This document shows positions 8,747 to 17,556 of a stretch of DNA of 64,000 nucleotides, piece by piece. Source of the stretch: Elainella saxicola E1 (GTDB lineage: Bacteria > Cyanobacteriota > Cyanobacteriia > Elainellales > Elainellaceae); contig LUGL01000089.1 in the NCBI GenBank assembly GCA_002796835.1, forward strand, positions 1-64,000, written 5' to 3'. How positions within the stretch are numbered: position 1 is the first letter of the stretch; each line of letters begins with the position of its first letter. The translations under genes and the position numbers were made by a program. The notes beneath the pieces are model-generated. The model had not been told where the DNA came from. It saw only the letters and a program-made list of their open reading frames with translations, and made no database searches.

Positions 8747-9112
8747 TTAAAAGGGAGACAGTGAATAAATTTGTCGAATCGATTCAATGAGAGATAGAGA
8801 TGAAGTGATTTGCAGTTGGTGACAGTGTAAGGCTCGCCAATAGGCGATCGCCTCATCATCAGTGATGGTTAGCAATAAGATTTTGAGATTAGGTTGGTTC
8901 CTCAAAAAATAGAAACAGGCTTCCGGTAAAGCATATACATCCTCAACGCCCAAGATTAAAACATCGGTTTGAGCCACAGTGACGGCGATTTCTTCCCATC
9001 CTTGTACGTTGCCTAGCCATTCCAGATCAGGTTGCTGTTGAATTGCCTGGTCAAGCATCTCTACTACAACTTCCGGGAGATCGGCAATAAGTATACGAAT
9101 GGATGTATTCAT
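8747..9112 (-). CDS. Degenerate receiver-domain (pseudo-REC) protein
   Basis: 121 residues, about the size of one CheY-like domain. The start has IRILIADLPEVVVEML, as in receiver beta1-alpha1. The strand that normally ends in the phospho-accepting Asp reads DVLILGVEDV, with Gly at that place. Downstream strands (LKILLLTITDDE) are kept. It therefore probably cannot be phosphorylated in the usual way. It is the first gene of the operon, 40 bp before the first EWE protein. Likely a regulator or scaffold acting with the LuxR protein at 9332-10114; the fold assignment is from motif reading. Confidence 0.7.
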   Translation of the reverse strand: MNTSIRILIADLPEVVVEMLDQAIQQQPDLEWLGNVQGWEEIAVTVAQTDVLILGVEDVYALPEACFYFLRNQPNLKILLLTITDDEAIAYWRALHCHQLQITSSLSLIESIRQIYSLSPF

Positions 9113-9122
9113 ATCTATACCT

Positions 9123-9140
9123 CTAAACGCTCATGTCCAT
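9123..9140 (-). other. Possible tiny leader ORF (MDMSV-stop)
   Basis: ATG GAC ATG AGC GTT TAG lies behind a perfect AGGAGGA, just upstream of the pseudo-receiver gene, whose own SD (AGAGGT) overlaps the tiny ORF's stop. It may be translational coupling or chance. Confidence 0.3.
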
Positions 9141-9162
9141 TCCTCCTAAAGCGGATTTCATT

Positions 9163-9185
9163 CATTGAAAATGGATTTTTCAATG
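9163..9185. promoter_or_regulatory. Inverted repeat between LuxR gene and operon
   Basis: CATTGAAAA - 5 nt - TTTTCAATG, a perfect 9-bp dyad in the 219-bp gap between the regulator gene and the operon. There is no clear T-tract, so an operator for the neighbouring regulator is as likely as a terminator. Confidence 0.4.
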
Positions 9186-9331
9186 GAAATTAACGATGAA
9201 TGAGAATTGTTCACTATTCTGTGATGAAGTTAAACCCAAAACCTAGGGATCGAAGAACAGGATTTGACAAGCTGTTAGATCCAGTTTTTGATCGATCCAA
9301 CCGATCGACCCACGATCGATCTCTGCAACAC

Positions 9332-10114
9332 TCAGATTTTTGCTAACCAGCCGTTTTCGATGGCCAATTGAGCTGCTTGCCAGCGGTACTTGACATGGAG
9401 CTTGCGCAACAAATTATGCACATGATGCTTGACAGTACGCACTTCTATCACTAACTTGGCAGCAATCTCACGATCGCTACAGCCCTGAGCAACATAATGC
9501 AGAACCTCTATTTCTCGCTGCGTCAAAGACGGTTTTTCTCTCAAAGGTTGCGCGTTTTTTTGCGCCATTTTTGTCTGAGCAAGGCGTTCAAACAGTTTTG
9601 CCGTGATTATGGGTGAACAATGGGCCTCACCACGACAAACTCGTTCAATGGTTTGAGCAATTTCAAGGCTCGAAGCACCCTGTAGAACATAACCATGAGC
9701 ACCAGCCTCAATGCAATCCAAAATGAGATCACTTTCCTGCTTCAGCTCTACAACCACAACATAGCAGCCAGGATGCTGCGATCGCCATTGTTGGATGGAG
9801 GGAATCATCAGATCTCGGCCAATGCCATAATCCAGCAAAACAAGATGTTGAGTAAGCTTTTCAGCAGTTGAGATCGAATCCGCTGTATCGCTTGTATCGC
9901 CTTCTTTAGAGGAATGCTTTAAACGGTGATTCCAGTCGGTTTGCAACAGTCGTGCCAATGCTTCACGTAATAAATGACTATGGCTAACGATACTGAGGCA
10001 AAGATTAGGTTGAATCCACTGCTCCTGCACCAGTTGTGTCAGACAGTCCTGTTTTGAATCAGCCAGCGAGCCATTTGCAGAAACTAGCTTGGTTAAGGGA
10101 CGATCGTTCTGCAT
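9332..10114 (-). CDS. LuxR/NarL-type response regulator
   Basis: 260 residues. The N-terminal half is a receiver-like domain with LVLLDYGIG (candidate phospho-Asp) and IEAGAHGYVLQGASSLE (alpha4-beta5 region). The C-terminus is a LuxR HTH: LTQREIEVLHYVAQGCSDRE, then KHHVHNLLRKL. The receiver carries a charged Ser/Thr/Asp insert (about 62-85). ATG 10114 follows AGAGGAG. It lies immediately upstream, on the same strand, of the EWE operon, separated by 219 bp with an inverted repeat, so it is a plausible direct regulator. No histidine kinase is adjacent. Confidence 0.88.
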   Translation of the reverse strand: MQNDRPLTKLVSANGSLADSKQDCLTQLVQEQWIQPNLCLSIVSHSHLLREALARLLQTDWNHRLKHSSKEGDTSDTADSISTAEKLTQHLVLLDYGIGRDLMIPSIQQWRSQHPGCYVVVVELKQESDLILDCIEAGAHGYVLQGASSLEIAQTIERVCRGEAHCSPIITAKLFERLAQTKMAQKNAQPLREKPSLTQREIEVLHYVAQGCSDREIAAKLVIEVRTVKHHVHNLLRKLHVKYRWQAAQLAIENGWLAKI

Positions 10115-10436
10115 AACTCCTCTTTAGACGGGGCATGAACACAATAGGGATATAAAAACAGTCCTTACTCAAGGAACCTTCGCTTTATACCCGAAGACTA
10201 TTTTTGGCTTGAGCCAGGTGATTTACCCAGGGAACAGGAGGTACGGTGTCGAGAACCTGACCGACTACTCTATCGATCGGTTCAATCTTAAGCAATCCGA
10301 TCGCACTTAGTGATTACCCTGGTGGGTGATCTTTAAAAAATAAGAAAATTAGATTGAAATTGCCCAATCAGATCAAATGCAGCAGAATTGGGGGCATCAT
10401 CATGATTCCCCGCTCCGATTTGACCACTGGAATGCC
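10115..10436. other. Gene-poor gap
   Basis: 322 bp without a convincing gene. On the minus strand a 43-codon open frame without ATG (10185-10313) encodes a coding-like string ending VNHLAQAKNSLRV; it may be a decayed gene fragment. Otherwise nothing recognised. Confidence 0.4.
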
Positions 10437-12146
10437 TCAAGGCCAGCTTCGACGCTGATAGGGAGCCATTGTATAACCCGCTAAATCAAACGGTTCTCCA
10501 GTTCTGACTAAACATTCACCAAATTGCTCTGTTTCATCCGGAAATGATTCTAGCCACTGATTTTTCACCAGATAAATGGCAGGCGAATTCAAGACTCGGT
10601 CGACACAGCGAAAACAGCGTCCGCTAGGGCGACGGACAGGTGGAGCATCGGCAGCAGGACAAAACATTTGGCCATATTCATCGAATTGCGTACAGCTCAG
10701 CGCTTTGGGGTTGACGCTACAGAGCAAATAGGACGCCCAGTGGCTACCAATGATGCCGGCATTGCCAAGTTGCTGGAGGGGTTGCAAGCGCTGAATTGTA
10801 GGCTGGAACTTCTCAATGCCATAGACGGAGGCCGGTAAAGTAGCGCTGCCTGCAACCGCAACAACTAGCAGAATCACCCAGAACGGTTTTGCTGCAAGGC
10901 TGGGAATGCCTTCGACCAATAGCAGAGCCGCGAACCAGATGAAAATGTAGATCGGCACAAAATAGCGTCCACCAGAGGCATCTTGCATTGAGTTAACGTA
11001 AACCCATTCCGAGAAAATGATGGCGACAAATCCGATCGCAGCATTAATCAGAAAGAATCCAATCCAGGGAGAAAGCCTCAGGGGTGCAAGCTGAAAATTC
11101 TGACTACGCAACCAGAATTTAATGAGATACAGCAAAGCATAGCTAATCAGGAAAATTGCGATGCCAATCCAAAACCAGACGATCGCAGAAATAATGATAT
11201 TCGACCATCGATGATCGGCGAGTTTGAAAGTGACGGATTGGGCGATCGCATGGGTCACTGAATCAAACAGCTGTTTTGCTTGAGCTAAATTATTGAAGCC
11301 AAACAGTCCCTCATTCGCACTGGCATGAGCTTTGGCATAGCGAATAAACTGGCTGCCATAGCGAGAGGTAATCAGAATATTGGCAATTTCCAACGCAATC
11401 AGAATCAGCAGCAGTGGAATACTGAGGATTTTGGGAGAAAATAAGGTGACTGGAGCGAACCAAATTCGGTAAAGAATACCCAACACGGCAAAGACTACTA
11501 GAAGCGCCAGGGAAATCAGCGAGAAATCGGACGCCCACAGGCTGATATAGAGGCAGCCCACCGCTGCTGTAATCATGACATGTCGCAGAATTGTACGAAA
11601 CCAGTCAATTTTTTGGGGGAGTTTGTTGATCAGAGCGATCGCCATAGCCAGGAAGGAAAGCTGCGCCGCATAGGGATGTCCCAACATCAGGAGAAAACCA
11701 AAGCGATGCATGGGGAGAAACCAAGCTAATGCGAATAGAATGCGAGCGATGTTGGTTTTTAGGATAGAAGCAAATGCAATATAACCAATAATGAGAACAA
11801 AATAGTGGCTATAGGAAACGGCTTCAATCGCCGATAGATGACTATGTCTGAGCAGAAAGTTTCCCAAAACTGGCGTGATGCTGCCGCCTCGCTGTTGACC
11901 CCAATAATATAGATCGGCGGGTAGCTGCAAATCTGCGGCCATCAGGGCTTGAATGGCTTGATCGGAATCCAGATCGGCCACCAAAAATCCGGCATAGCCA
12001 TGAAACGAAGTGTGGACCGCGAGCACAGCAACGGTAATCGCGAGGGCTTGCATGATCAGATTATTCTGCACAATCGTCTGCAAAATTGCGCGAACGATCG
12101 TCAGAATCCACGCTTGTACCTTGCCCACTTTGCCGCTTATTTCCAC
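10437..12146 (-). CDS. Polytopic membrane protein, probable GT-C-like or sugar-related
   Basis: 569 residues with roughly ten hydrophobic segments from residue 25 to about 440, a loop after the first segment (YAGFLVADLDSDQAI), and a soluble C-terminal part of about 120 residues with several Cys (CSVNPKALSC, CFRCVD). The layout resembles bacterial GT-C glycosyltransferase-like membrane proteins, but no signature motif is seen. The gene is 114 bp downstream of a GT2 glycosyltransferase on the same strand. Such pairs often handle lipid-linked sugars, so transfer of a sugar at the membrane is the working idea only. Confidence 0.75.
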   Translation of the reverse strand: MEISGKVGKVQAWILTIVRAILQTIVQNNLIMQALAITVAVLAVHTSFHGYAGFLVADLDSDQAIQALMAADLQLPADLYYWGQQRGGSITPVLGNFLLRHSHLSAIEAVSYSHYFVLIIGYIAFASILKTNIARILFALAWFLPMHRFGFLLMLGHPYAAQLSFLAMAIALINKLPQKIDWFRTILRHVMITAAVGCLYISLWASDFSLISLALLVVFAVLGILYRIWFAPVTLFSPKILSIPLLLILIALEIANILITSRYGSQFIRYAKAHASANEGLFGFNNLAQAKQLFDSVTHAIAQSVTFKLADHRWSNIIISAIVWFWIGIAIFLISYALLYLIKFWLRSQNFQLAPLRLSPWIGFFLINAAIGFVAIIFSEWVYVNSMQDASGGRYFVPIYIFIWFAALLLVEGIPSLAAKPFWVILLVVAVAGSATLPASVYGIEKFQPTIQRLQPLQQLGNAGIIGSHWASYLLCSVNPKALSCTQFDEYGQMFCPAADAPPVRRPSGRCFRCVDRVLNSPAIYLVKNQWLESFPDETEQFGECLVRTGEPFDLAGYTMAPYQRRSWP

Positions 12147-12260
12147 TGCTACAGCTATCCCAATGAATCAACAGCATCAGGGTAGCATCGAATTTTGGAG
12201 ATGGAACGGGGTGTAGGGGGAAGAAGAGAAGGGTGTGGGGTGTGAGGCAGGGGGAGGGGG

Positions 12261-13280
12261 TTAGAAGATTTCGGGGGTGGAGTCGATCGGTCTGGGGGTG
12301 GGGATAGGTGGGGGTTGGCGGGAGTGATGGGTCGATCGCTCGAATTCCATTCGGCGTAAGCGTAGGCGGTTTTCTTCAAGCAGGCGACGGTTGGCGGCCA
12401 TCAGGTCGGCGATCAGGCCAAACATCCAGAGCTGGAAACCAATCAGAATCAAAATGGCAGCCAGAATTAGGCTCGGTGTGCGCGATCGGGTGGCATCTTC
12501 TAGCAAGAACAGCAGCAGCCAGCGAATGCCGAGCAGTGCACCCAACGTGAAAGGAATAGCCCCCAATGCTGTAAAAAATCGTAGTGGCCTGTAGAGCATG
12601 AAAATCCGCAGAATCGTCATGGCCGATCGAAAGACGTAAGACGGAATGCTTCTGACCAGGCGCGACCGCCGCAGGTTTGGGTTGGTCCGGATGGGTACTG
12701 AAGTCACGGCCATGCCTTTCTGACCGGCCTGGATGATCGTCTCTAATGTGTAGGTGTAGCTGTTAAAAACGTTAAGCTGCATGGCCGCATTGCGACTAAA
12801 AGCGCGGAATCCGCTGGGCGCATCTGGAATGTCGGTTTTGCTGGCCAGTCGCACCATGGAGCTACCAAAGTTTTGCAACAGCTTTTTAATCACTGAAAAA
12901 TGCTTGGTTTCCCAGATAGGCCGCGCTCCGATTACCATTTCGGCCTGCCCCTGCAAAATCGGCTGAATCAGTTTAGGAATGTCATCGGCACAGTACTGGT
13001 TGTCAGCATCCGTATTGACAATAATATCTGCGCCTGCCCGCAAACAAGCTTCCAGACCTGCCATAAAGCCTTTGGCTAAGCCCTGATTCGTGGCAAAATT
13101 GACAATGTGATCGACACCAAACTCTTTAGCCACTTCAACTGTGCGATCGCGACTGCCGTCATTGACAATCAGCCATTCCACCTGATCGACGCCTGGAATG
13201 TGGCGGGGCAGGGCCGAGAGCGTGATACCCAGCGTGCGCTCTTCGTTGTAGCAAGGAATTTGAATGATCAGTTTTGTCAT
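12261..13280 (-). CDS. GT2 family glycosyltransferase (polyprenyl-phosphate sugar transferase type)
   Basis: 339 residues. The GT-A fold begins at the N-terminus: IIQIPCYNEERTLGITLSAL, then WLIVNDGSRDRT, and the nucleotide-sugar/metal motif NTDADNQY (about 90-97). PSGFRAFSRNAA (about 155-166) is typical of dolichyl-phosphate mannose synthase-like enzymes. Two C-terminal membrane segments (about 233-257 and 270-294) anchor it, as in DPMS/GtrB-like proteins. It likely transfers a sugar from a nucleotide donor to a polyprenyl phosphate carrier. It is followed by a polytopic membrane protein gene. The last 25 residues are Pro-rich. Confidence 0.9.
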   Translation of the reverse strand: MTKLIIQIPCYNEERTLGITLSALPRHIPGVDQVEWLIVNDGSRDRTVEVAKEFGVDHIVNFATNQGLAKGFMAGLEACLRAGADIIVNTDADNQYCADDIPKLIQPILQGQAEMVIGARPIWETKHFSVIKKLLQNFGSSMVRLASKTDIPDAPSGFRAFSRNAAMQLNVFNSYTYTLETIIQAGQKGMAVTSVPIRTNPNLRRSRLVRSIPSYVFRSAMTILRIFMLYRPLRFFTALGAIPFTLGALLGIRWLLLFLLEDATRSRTPSLILAAILILIGFQLWMFGLIADLMAANRRLLEENRLRLRRMEFERSTHHSRQPPPIPTPRPIDSTPEIF

Positions 13281-13363
13281 GGCTCCCCAACAGGCTGCTT
13301 GAATATCCAGACCGCACCAGCCTGATTTTTACCATAAGGCTGTCCCGAAGAGAAGCAAAATCT

Positions 13364-13777
13364 TTACAATCGATTCATCCGTTCCGAAGGCTCCAGGAAA
13401 TCCCAGAGAATTTCGTCGGGTTCATCTTCAACGTCATCATCTTCGATCAACACCGGCTGAAGTTGAGGTGGACTCAGCGTCAGTTCTCGGCGCTCTAAAG
13501 ACTTAACCCGATCGCTTAACTGATGAAGCTGTTGTTCCATCTGCTGCATGCGGGAGTTCAAGGCGTCATTGGCAGGTGTTTCGATCGGTTCAGGCTGCGT
13601 TGATTTGGCATTCTGCAATGCATTCACCAGTCTATCTAAGCTGTTGCAGGTCCGATCGACCCGATCACTCAGGTGAACTATTTGTAGCTGCATTTGCTGG
13701 ACTTGAGCCATGAGTTGGTCAACCCCATCTGCCAGCCGATTCAGTTTTTTACTCGTCCATCGCTCGCTCGGCACCAT
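13364..13777 (-). CDS. Coiled-coil hypothetical protein
   Basis: 137 residues. Heptad-like leucine/glutamine-rich helices (about 8-105: repeated LxxQVQQMQLQIVHLSDRV-like pattern) and a highly acidic C-terminus (IEDDDVEDEPDEI). No signal peptide. Cyanobacterial small coiled-coil proteins of this kind are common and unassigned. It lies between the GT2 gene and the CHAT gene on the same strand. Confidence 0.65.
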   Translation of the reverse strand: MVPSERWTSKKLNRLADGVDQLMAQVQQMQLQIVHLSDRVDRTCNSLDRLVNALQNAKSTQPEPIETPANDALNSRMQQMEQQLHQLSDRVKSLERRELTLSPPQLQPVLIEDDDVEDEPDEILWDFLEPSERMNRL

Positions 13778-13875
13778 TCACCTCACTGAACGCCATCGCT
13801 CATTTCTCAGCACGTCGCTTCTGATCATAGAGCGAATATTGCTCAATGGATACCATATCCAATGGATGCAACGCC

Positions 13876-16371
13876 TTACGATCGCTTTAGCTTCTTCAAC
13901 AGAGGGAGCAGATAGAGCCAGACCATGCTGAGGGGAAGCACGATCGGCACCAGAATCGCCAGAGAGGAGACATAAAGCTGCAGGCTGAGTCCGGCATACA
14001 ACACTGAGCCACCTATCAGCCCCAAGCCCAGCCTAGTTCGATGTCTGGAGAGATCCGCCGCACTTAATCGGCTCAGGCGCTTTTGCTGTTGGATGAAAAT
14101 GGCTTTTGCGACGATCGCGGCCAACCAGACCATCAGCAAATCGGGAATCGGCACAACAAACCGGCGCTGCAAAATTTGATCGAACAAATAGGCCAGGTTT
14201 TCGCCACCCGTCATTTTGCGATCGAGATGTTGGGGATTTTGCTGCTGATACCAATATTGCACAGCCAACGGGGGCACAAAATTCTCCAGGTCATCACCGG
14301 GAACCAGTCCAGCAGCCTCATAGCCACCTGAGGCAATCAACGCCGTTTGCTGCGAGAGATGCTGTAGCTCTGGCGTATTGGTCTCATAAAGCAGCTTCCA
14401 GGCCGGGATAGCGGTATAGGACTGGGTTGGTGGAATTGAAAAGTCGGTAATCGGATGAAACCAGAATTGTCGCCCCAGCCCATAGGCCAGGGAACTGATC
14501 GGAGAATAGTTGAGCTGAGGGGTTTGTTGTGCCAGTTCCGCCCTTGCCAGCGCCTCCTGTTCTGCAATTCCCGCCTGACACCAATCCAGCACTTGCTGCA
14601 CACAATGCTGATGCAACCGAGCCAACCAATAAGGCAACGTCAAAGGCTGATCGGGTTCAACCTGAAGCGGCATATGAAACTTGCTGCCCTGTGCGCCAAC
14701 TGCATTGGCATAAAAATTGCGCGGATCGACCACTTCTACTGGCGTTTTCAACCAGCCGCCCTGATTGGTTGCGGTTTTGGCAAACACAAAGCGAACCTGC
14801 CGATCGGTCGCCTGTTTCACACTCTTGGCTAACATTGGCCGATCGGGATCGGGGCTGTCCAGCACATAATCGAGGCCAATCACCTTAACATTCGCTGCTA
14901 CAAGCTGATCGATTAATCGAGCAATATACTTTTGCGACATCGGGTTAATCGCCACAATTTCTGATCGATCGCGCTGAATCGAATCATCGTCAATTTGGAT
15001 CAGCGCTAATTCTGGCGGACGATGCGTTTCCATTTGATCGGTCCACTGCCGATATTGGGCCTGCACCAGCAGCCGCTGATCCAGCAGCATCAACTGGATG
15101 AAAGGCAGCAAACTGAGCAATGACACCAGGGCCAGCGCGATCAGTTCCCAGCGTTTTCGCGGCAGCAATACCCCAATCCACTGTCGCCAATCGGGCTGCA
15201 CTAACTGAATCGGCAGGGAACCTGGACGACAAAATAGGGAAGGCACCAGATAGGCAGAAGGATATTTCCGCTGATTATGATTCTCCTTGAGCCATTGCGT
15301 GGCCGTGCGGACGGCGTCCTGCGTGTCTTGAAAGCTGGCTAAACTGCGAGCAAACTGTACCAAAAACGCCTGCGCCACCTGATTGTGAATCCGTTCACGC
15401 ATTATCAACACCTGATTCAACCCCAAATCGATCAGCGCTTCTGCAATGCGTAAGCCACTGCAAGAGTTGAACATGGCGAGCTGCAACCCCTGCTGTTTGG
15501 CGATCATCAAAGCGGGTTTCATTTCATCGATCGTCATGGAGACGCCAGGAGCTAGCGCCAATCTTCCGCCAGTCAGTTGAGTCTCGTCACTATGACCCGC
15601 AAAGAACAAAATATCCCAGCCCTGTGGATCGGCAATTGCCTGCAAAACGGACTGCTGTAATTGCTCGGCAGACGCCTGGGATTGAGTCCGCGACCAGCCG
15701 ATAAACTCCACCTGCACTAGAGGTTCCAGAGTTTTGAGAATCTGCTTTTCCTGATGTAAATTCAGCCCCATATCATCGCAGCAGATCGCCAAAATCCGGG
15801 CTCGCTTCCAGCGCGAACGAAAACCTGTTGCCGACTCTGATCGGATATTCATCGGCGATCGGACAATCCGAATCTTGCCAAAGGCCGCCAAATCATCGGT
15901 GATTTCCCAGGTTTCCCAGGGCAGTCTCACCAGATCGATCGGATCGCAAGACAAAAACACATTAATTTTAGCGTCGCGATCTTCCTCCAATTGCTGACTG
16001 GCCAGGGCGATCGCCTTACTGATCTCTCGCAGTTCCCCCTGCCATAGCCAATTCTGAAAGCCCCGCAGCAGCAGCTTTTCCGCATCATCCAACCGAGCTT
16101 TCCAGTCTGCGTTCGGCATGACGCCCCCACTTGCCACACCGCGCGCTCGCAACGGTGAAGCCTGGGTCTCCGAGATTGGCTCGATCGGTTCAATCAACTG
16201 CTGCCGACTTTTGTAGAAATTGAGATAGGCTTGCTGCCAATCGCGATATAGCTCATCCAACTGCGACGGATAGGCAAGGCGAGCTGTGAGGCATTGACCC
16301 TGTCCCCAGGTCAGCTCAAACTGACAGATCGCATCAAATTGGGTCACTTTTAAGCGAAAGCAAAAGGACAT
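13876..16371 (-). CDS. CHAT-CHASE2 membrane protein
   Basis: 831 residues. The N-terminal half is a CHAT (caspase-like) domain with the expected dyad: ILFFAGHSDE (His260) and AMFNSCSGLRIA (Cys304). A membrane segment follows (about 410-430). Then comes an extracytoplasmic CHASE2 sensory domain (about 435-720: LALIQIDDDSI, then VIGLDYVLDSPD), and two or three C-terminal membrane segments (about 740-825). Architecture predicts signal sensing outside the membrane coupled to a cytoplasmic protease-like domain. It is the last gene of a three-gene unit with a sigma-like HTH protein and a DUF1822 protein, an arrangement seen in cyanobacteria. Substrate unknown. Confidence 0.9.
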   Translation of the reverse strand: MSFCFRLKVTQFDAICQFELTWGQGQCLTARLAYPSQLDELYRDWQQAYLNFYKSRQQLIEPIEPISETQASPLRARGVASGGVMPNADWKARLDDAEKLLLRGFQNWLWQGELREISKAIALASQQLEEDRDAKINVFLSCDPIDLVRLPWETWEITDDLAAFGKIRIVRSPMNIRSESATGFRSRWKRARILAICCDDMGLNLHQEKQILKTLEPLVQVEFIGWSRTQSQASAEQLQQSVLQAIADPQGWDILFFAGHSDETQLTGGRLALAPGVSMTIDEMKPALMIAKQQGLQLAMFNSCSGLRIAEALIDLGLNQVLIMRERIHNQVAQAFLVQFARSLASFQDTQDAVRTATQWLKENHNQRKYPSAYLVPSLFCRPGSLPIQLVQPDWRQWIGVLLPRKRWELIALALVSLLSLLPFIQLMLLDQRLLVQAQYRQWTDQMETHRPPELALIQIDDDSIQRDRSEIVAINPMSQKYIARLIDQLVAANVKVIGLDYVLDSPDPDRPMLAKSVKQATDRQVRFVFAKTATNQGGWLKTPVEVVDPRNFYANAVGAQGSKFHMPLQVEPDQPLTLPYWLARLHQHCVQQVLDWCQAGIAEQEALARAELAQQTPQLNYSPISSLAYGLGRQFWFHPITDFSIPPTQSYTAIPAWKLLYETNTPELQHLSQQTALIASGGYEAAGLVPGDDLENFVPPLAVQYWYQQQNPQHLDRKMTGGENLAYLFDQILQRRFVVPIPDLLMVWLAAIVAKAIFIQQQKRLSRLSAADLSRHRTRLGLGLIGGSVLYAGLSLQLYVSSLAILVPIVLPLSMVWLYLLPLLKKLKRS

Positions 16372-16434
16372 AATATTTGAACATTAAAGGGGGCTTAATA
16401 TACAGGACAGTTGCTTGGCTTGAGAGTTTTTATG

Positions 16435-17556
16435 TCAGGATTCATTCACGATCGCAAAGGGTGGCAAGGTTAATGCGGCTCCGTTGGGCAGCTCGATCGA
16501 GACGCGAAACTGTTCATGCCGATCGCCAATCACCTGAGCATAGAGATAGGGTTCATGGTTGAGATGAGCTTCAATCAGCACTTGCGTTTCATCTTCAACC
16601 CGCAGCGTCATTCCGGCAGGAAGCTGAGTTCCAGGTTGAGCCCCTAAAATCAGCAGCAGTGACCACTCATTTGTCTCCAACAGCGGCCAGGTCAACGCAT
16701 AAAGCCGGAAGGCCACACATTCCAACTGCAAATCCCGATAGGCGGCGCTGGTAGCGGCAGGGAATTCAACGCCTCGATCGCGCTGTAAAGTTTGCACCAC
16801 ATCTTCCAGATCTTCCAGGGGCGATCGGCCCAAATTCAGCGGCAGCAAGGCACCACTCAAATTCAGCGGCGGTAGCAAGACCCAGGAGAGTTCTTCGGTG
16901 AGGCGATCAACCTGTTTTTGCCACCATCGTCTAACGTTGATCAGGTTTGGAATTACTGGAGGCGTATCCTGATTGGTTTCGATCACAGGCAACGCTGCCT
17001 CCGGGGTTTGACGTGCCTCAGCACAGTGGAGATGCAGCAACAACTCGTCCGGCTGCTCAACAAATTGCTGGACCGCCAGCAACTGTTCCGTTTCGCTCGC
17101 TTGAACTGGGACTGCTTCAGCGTAAGGTAAATAGGCTCGCACCCGCACTTCGGCAATCTCTTCCAGCACTTCGACTAAAACATAAATATCTGGTAATCTA
17201 TCTTGCTGTGTTATCAACGGCACACTAACCAATGGATCATTGACATACCCGATCGGCAGCAGATGGAGTCGAGTCTCGCCCACTTGTAATTGAGCAATGG
17301 TATGCAGAGAGAGGATTGTAGAAGGATCGGATGCAGACAACCATTCACTTTGCAGCAACAGTTCTGGCGATCGGTTTTGCAACCAGGTCTGTATCCCCAG
17401 CAGGGCTAAAGTTTGAATGTAACAAGACCACTGATCATTAGGGGCAGTAATGTTCTGACTGAGCAATAGGGCTCGATCGATTTGCGCAGACGTCAGGGTA
17501 ATACTATCGGTTGACAGGAAATAGGTTAGGGGTTCGTCATCAATCATACTCATCAT
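16435..17556 (-). CDS. DUF1822 family protein
   Basis: 373 residues from ATG 17556. This start overlaps the upstream gene's stop as ATGA and has AGGAG about 10 nt before it, so the genes are translationally coupled; an in-frame start at 17598 lies inside the upstream gene and is rejected. N-terminal TYFLSTDSITLTSAQID and SCYIQTLALLGIQTWLQ match the cyanobacterial DUF1822 pattern. No membrane segment or catalytic motif is evident. Function is unknown; the family commonly sits between sigma-like and CHAT genes, as here. Confidence 0.88.
   Translation of the reverse strand: MMSMIDDEPLTYFLSTDSITLTSAQIDRALLLSQNITAPNDQWSCYIQTLALLGIQTWLQNRSPELLLQSEWLSASDPSTILSLHTIAQLQVGETRLHLLPIGYVNDPLVSVPLITQQDRLPDIYVLVEVLEEIAEVRVRAYLPYAEAVPVQASETEQLLAVQQFVEQPDELLLHLHCAEARQTPEAALPVIETNQDTPPVIPNLINVRRWWQKQVDRLTEELSWVLLPPLNLSGALLPLNLGRSPLEDLEDVVQTLQRDRGVEFPAATSAAYRDLQLECVAFRLYALTWPLLETNEWSLLLILGAQPGTQLPAGMTLRVEDETQVLIEAHLNHEPYLYAQVIGDRHEQFRVSIELPNGAALTLPPFAIVNES

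Noticed and set aside
8707-8859. N-terminal extension of the EWE paralogue to 8859
   Set aside because: Overlaps the pseudo-receiver gene by 113 bp; the ATG at 8706 has a perfect GGAGGG and gives a protein aligning with its paralogue.
1-10114. Contractile injection system or type VI secretion genes in the operon
   Set aside because: No sheath, tube, baseplate or AAA+ ATPase gene is visible inside the window; they could lie to the left, but that is not shown.
12195-12310. G-rich purine tract as a regulatory element
   Set aside because: Most of it is the Pro-rich 3' end of the glycosyltransferase gene and the short gap after it; composition alone explains it.
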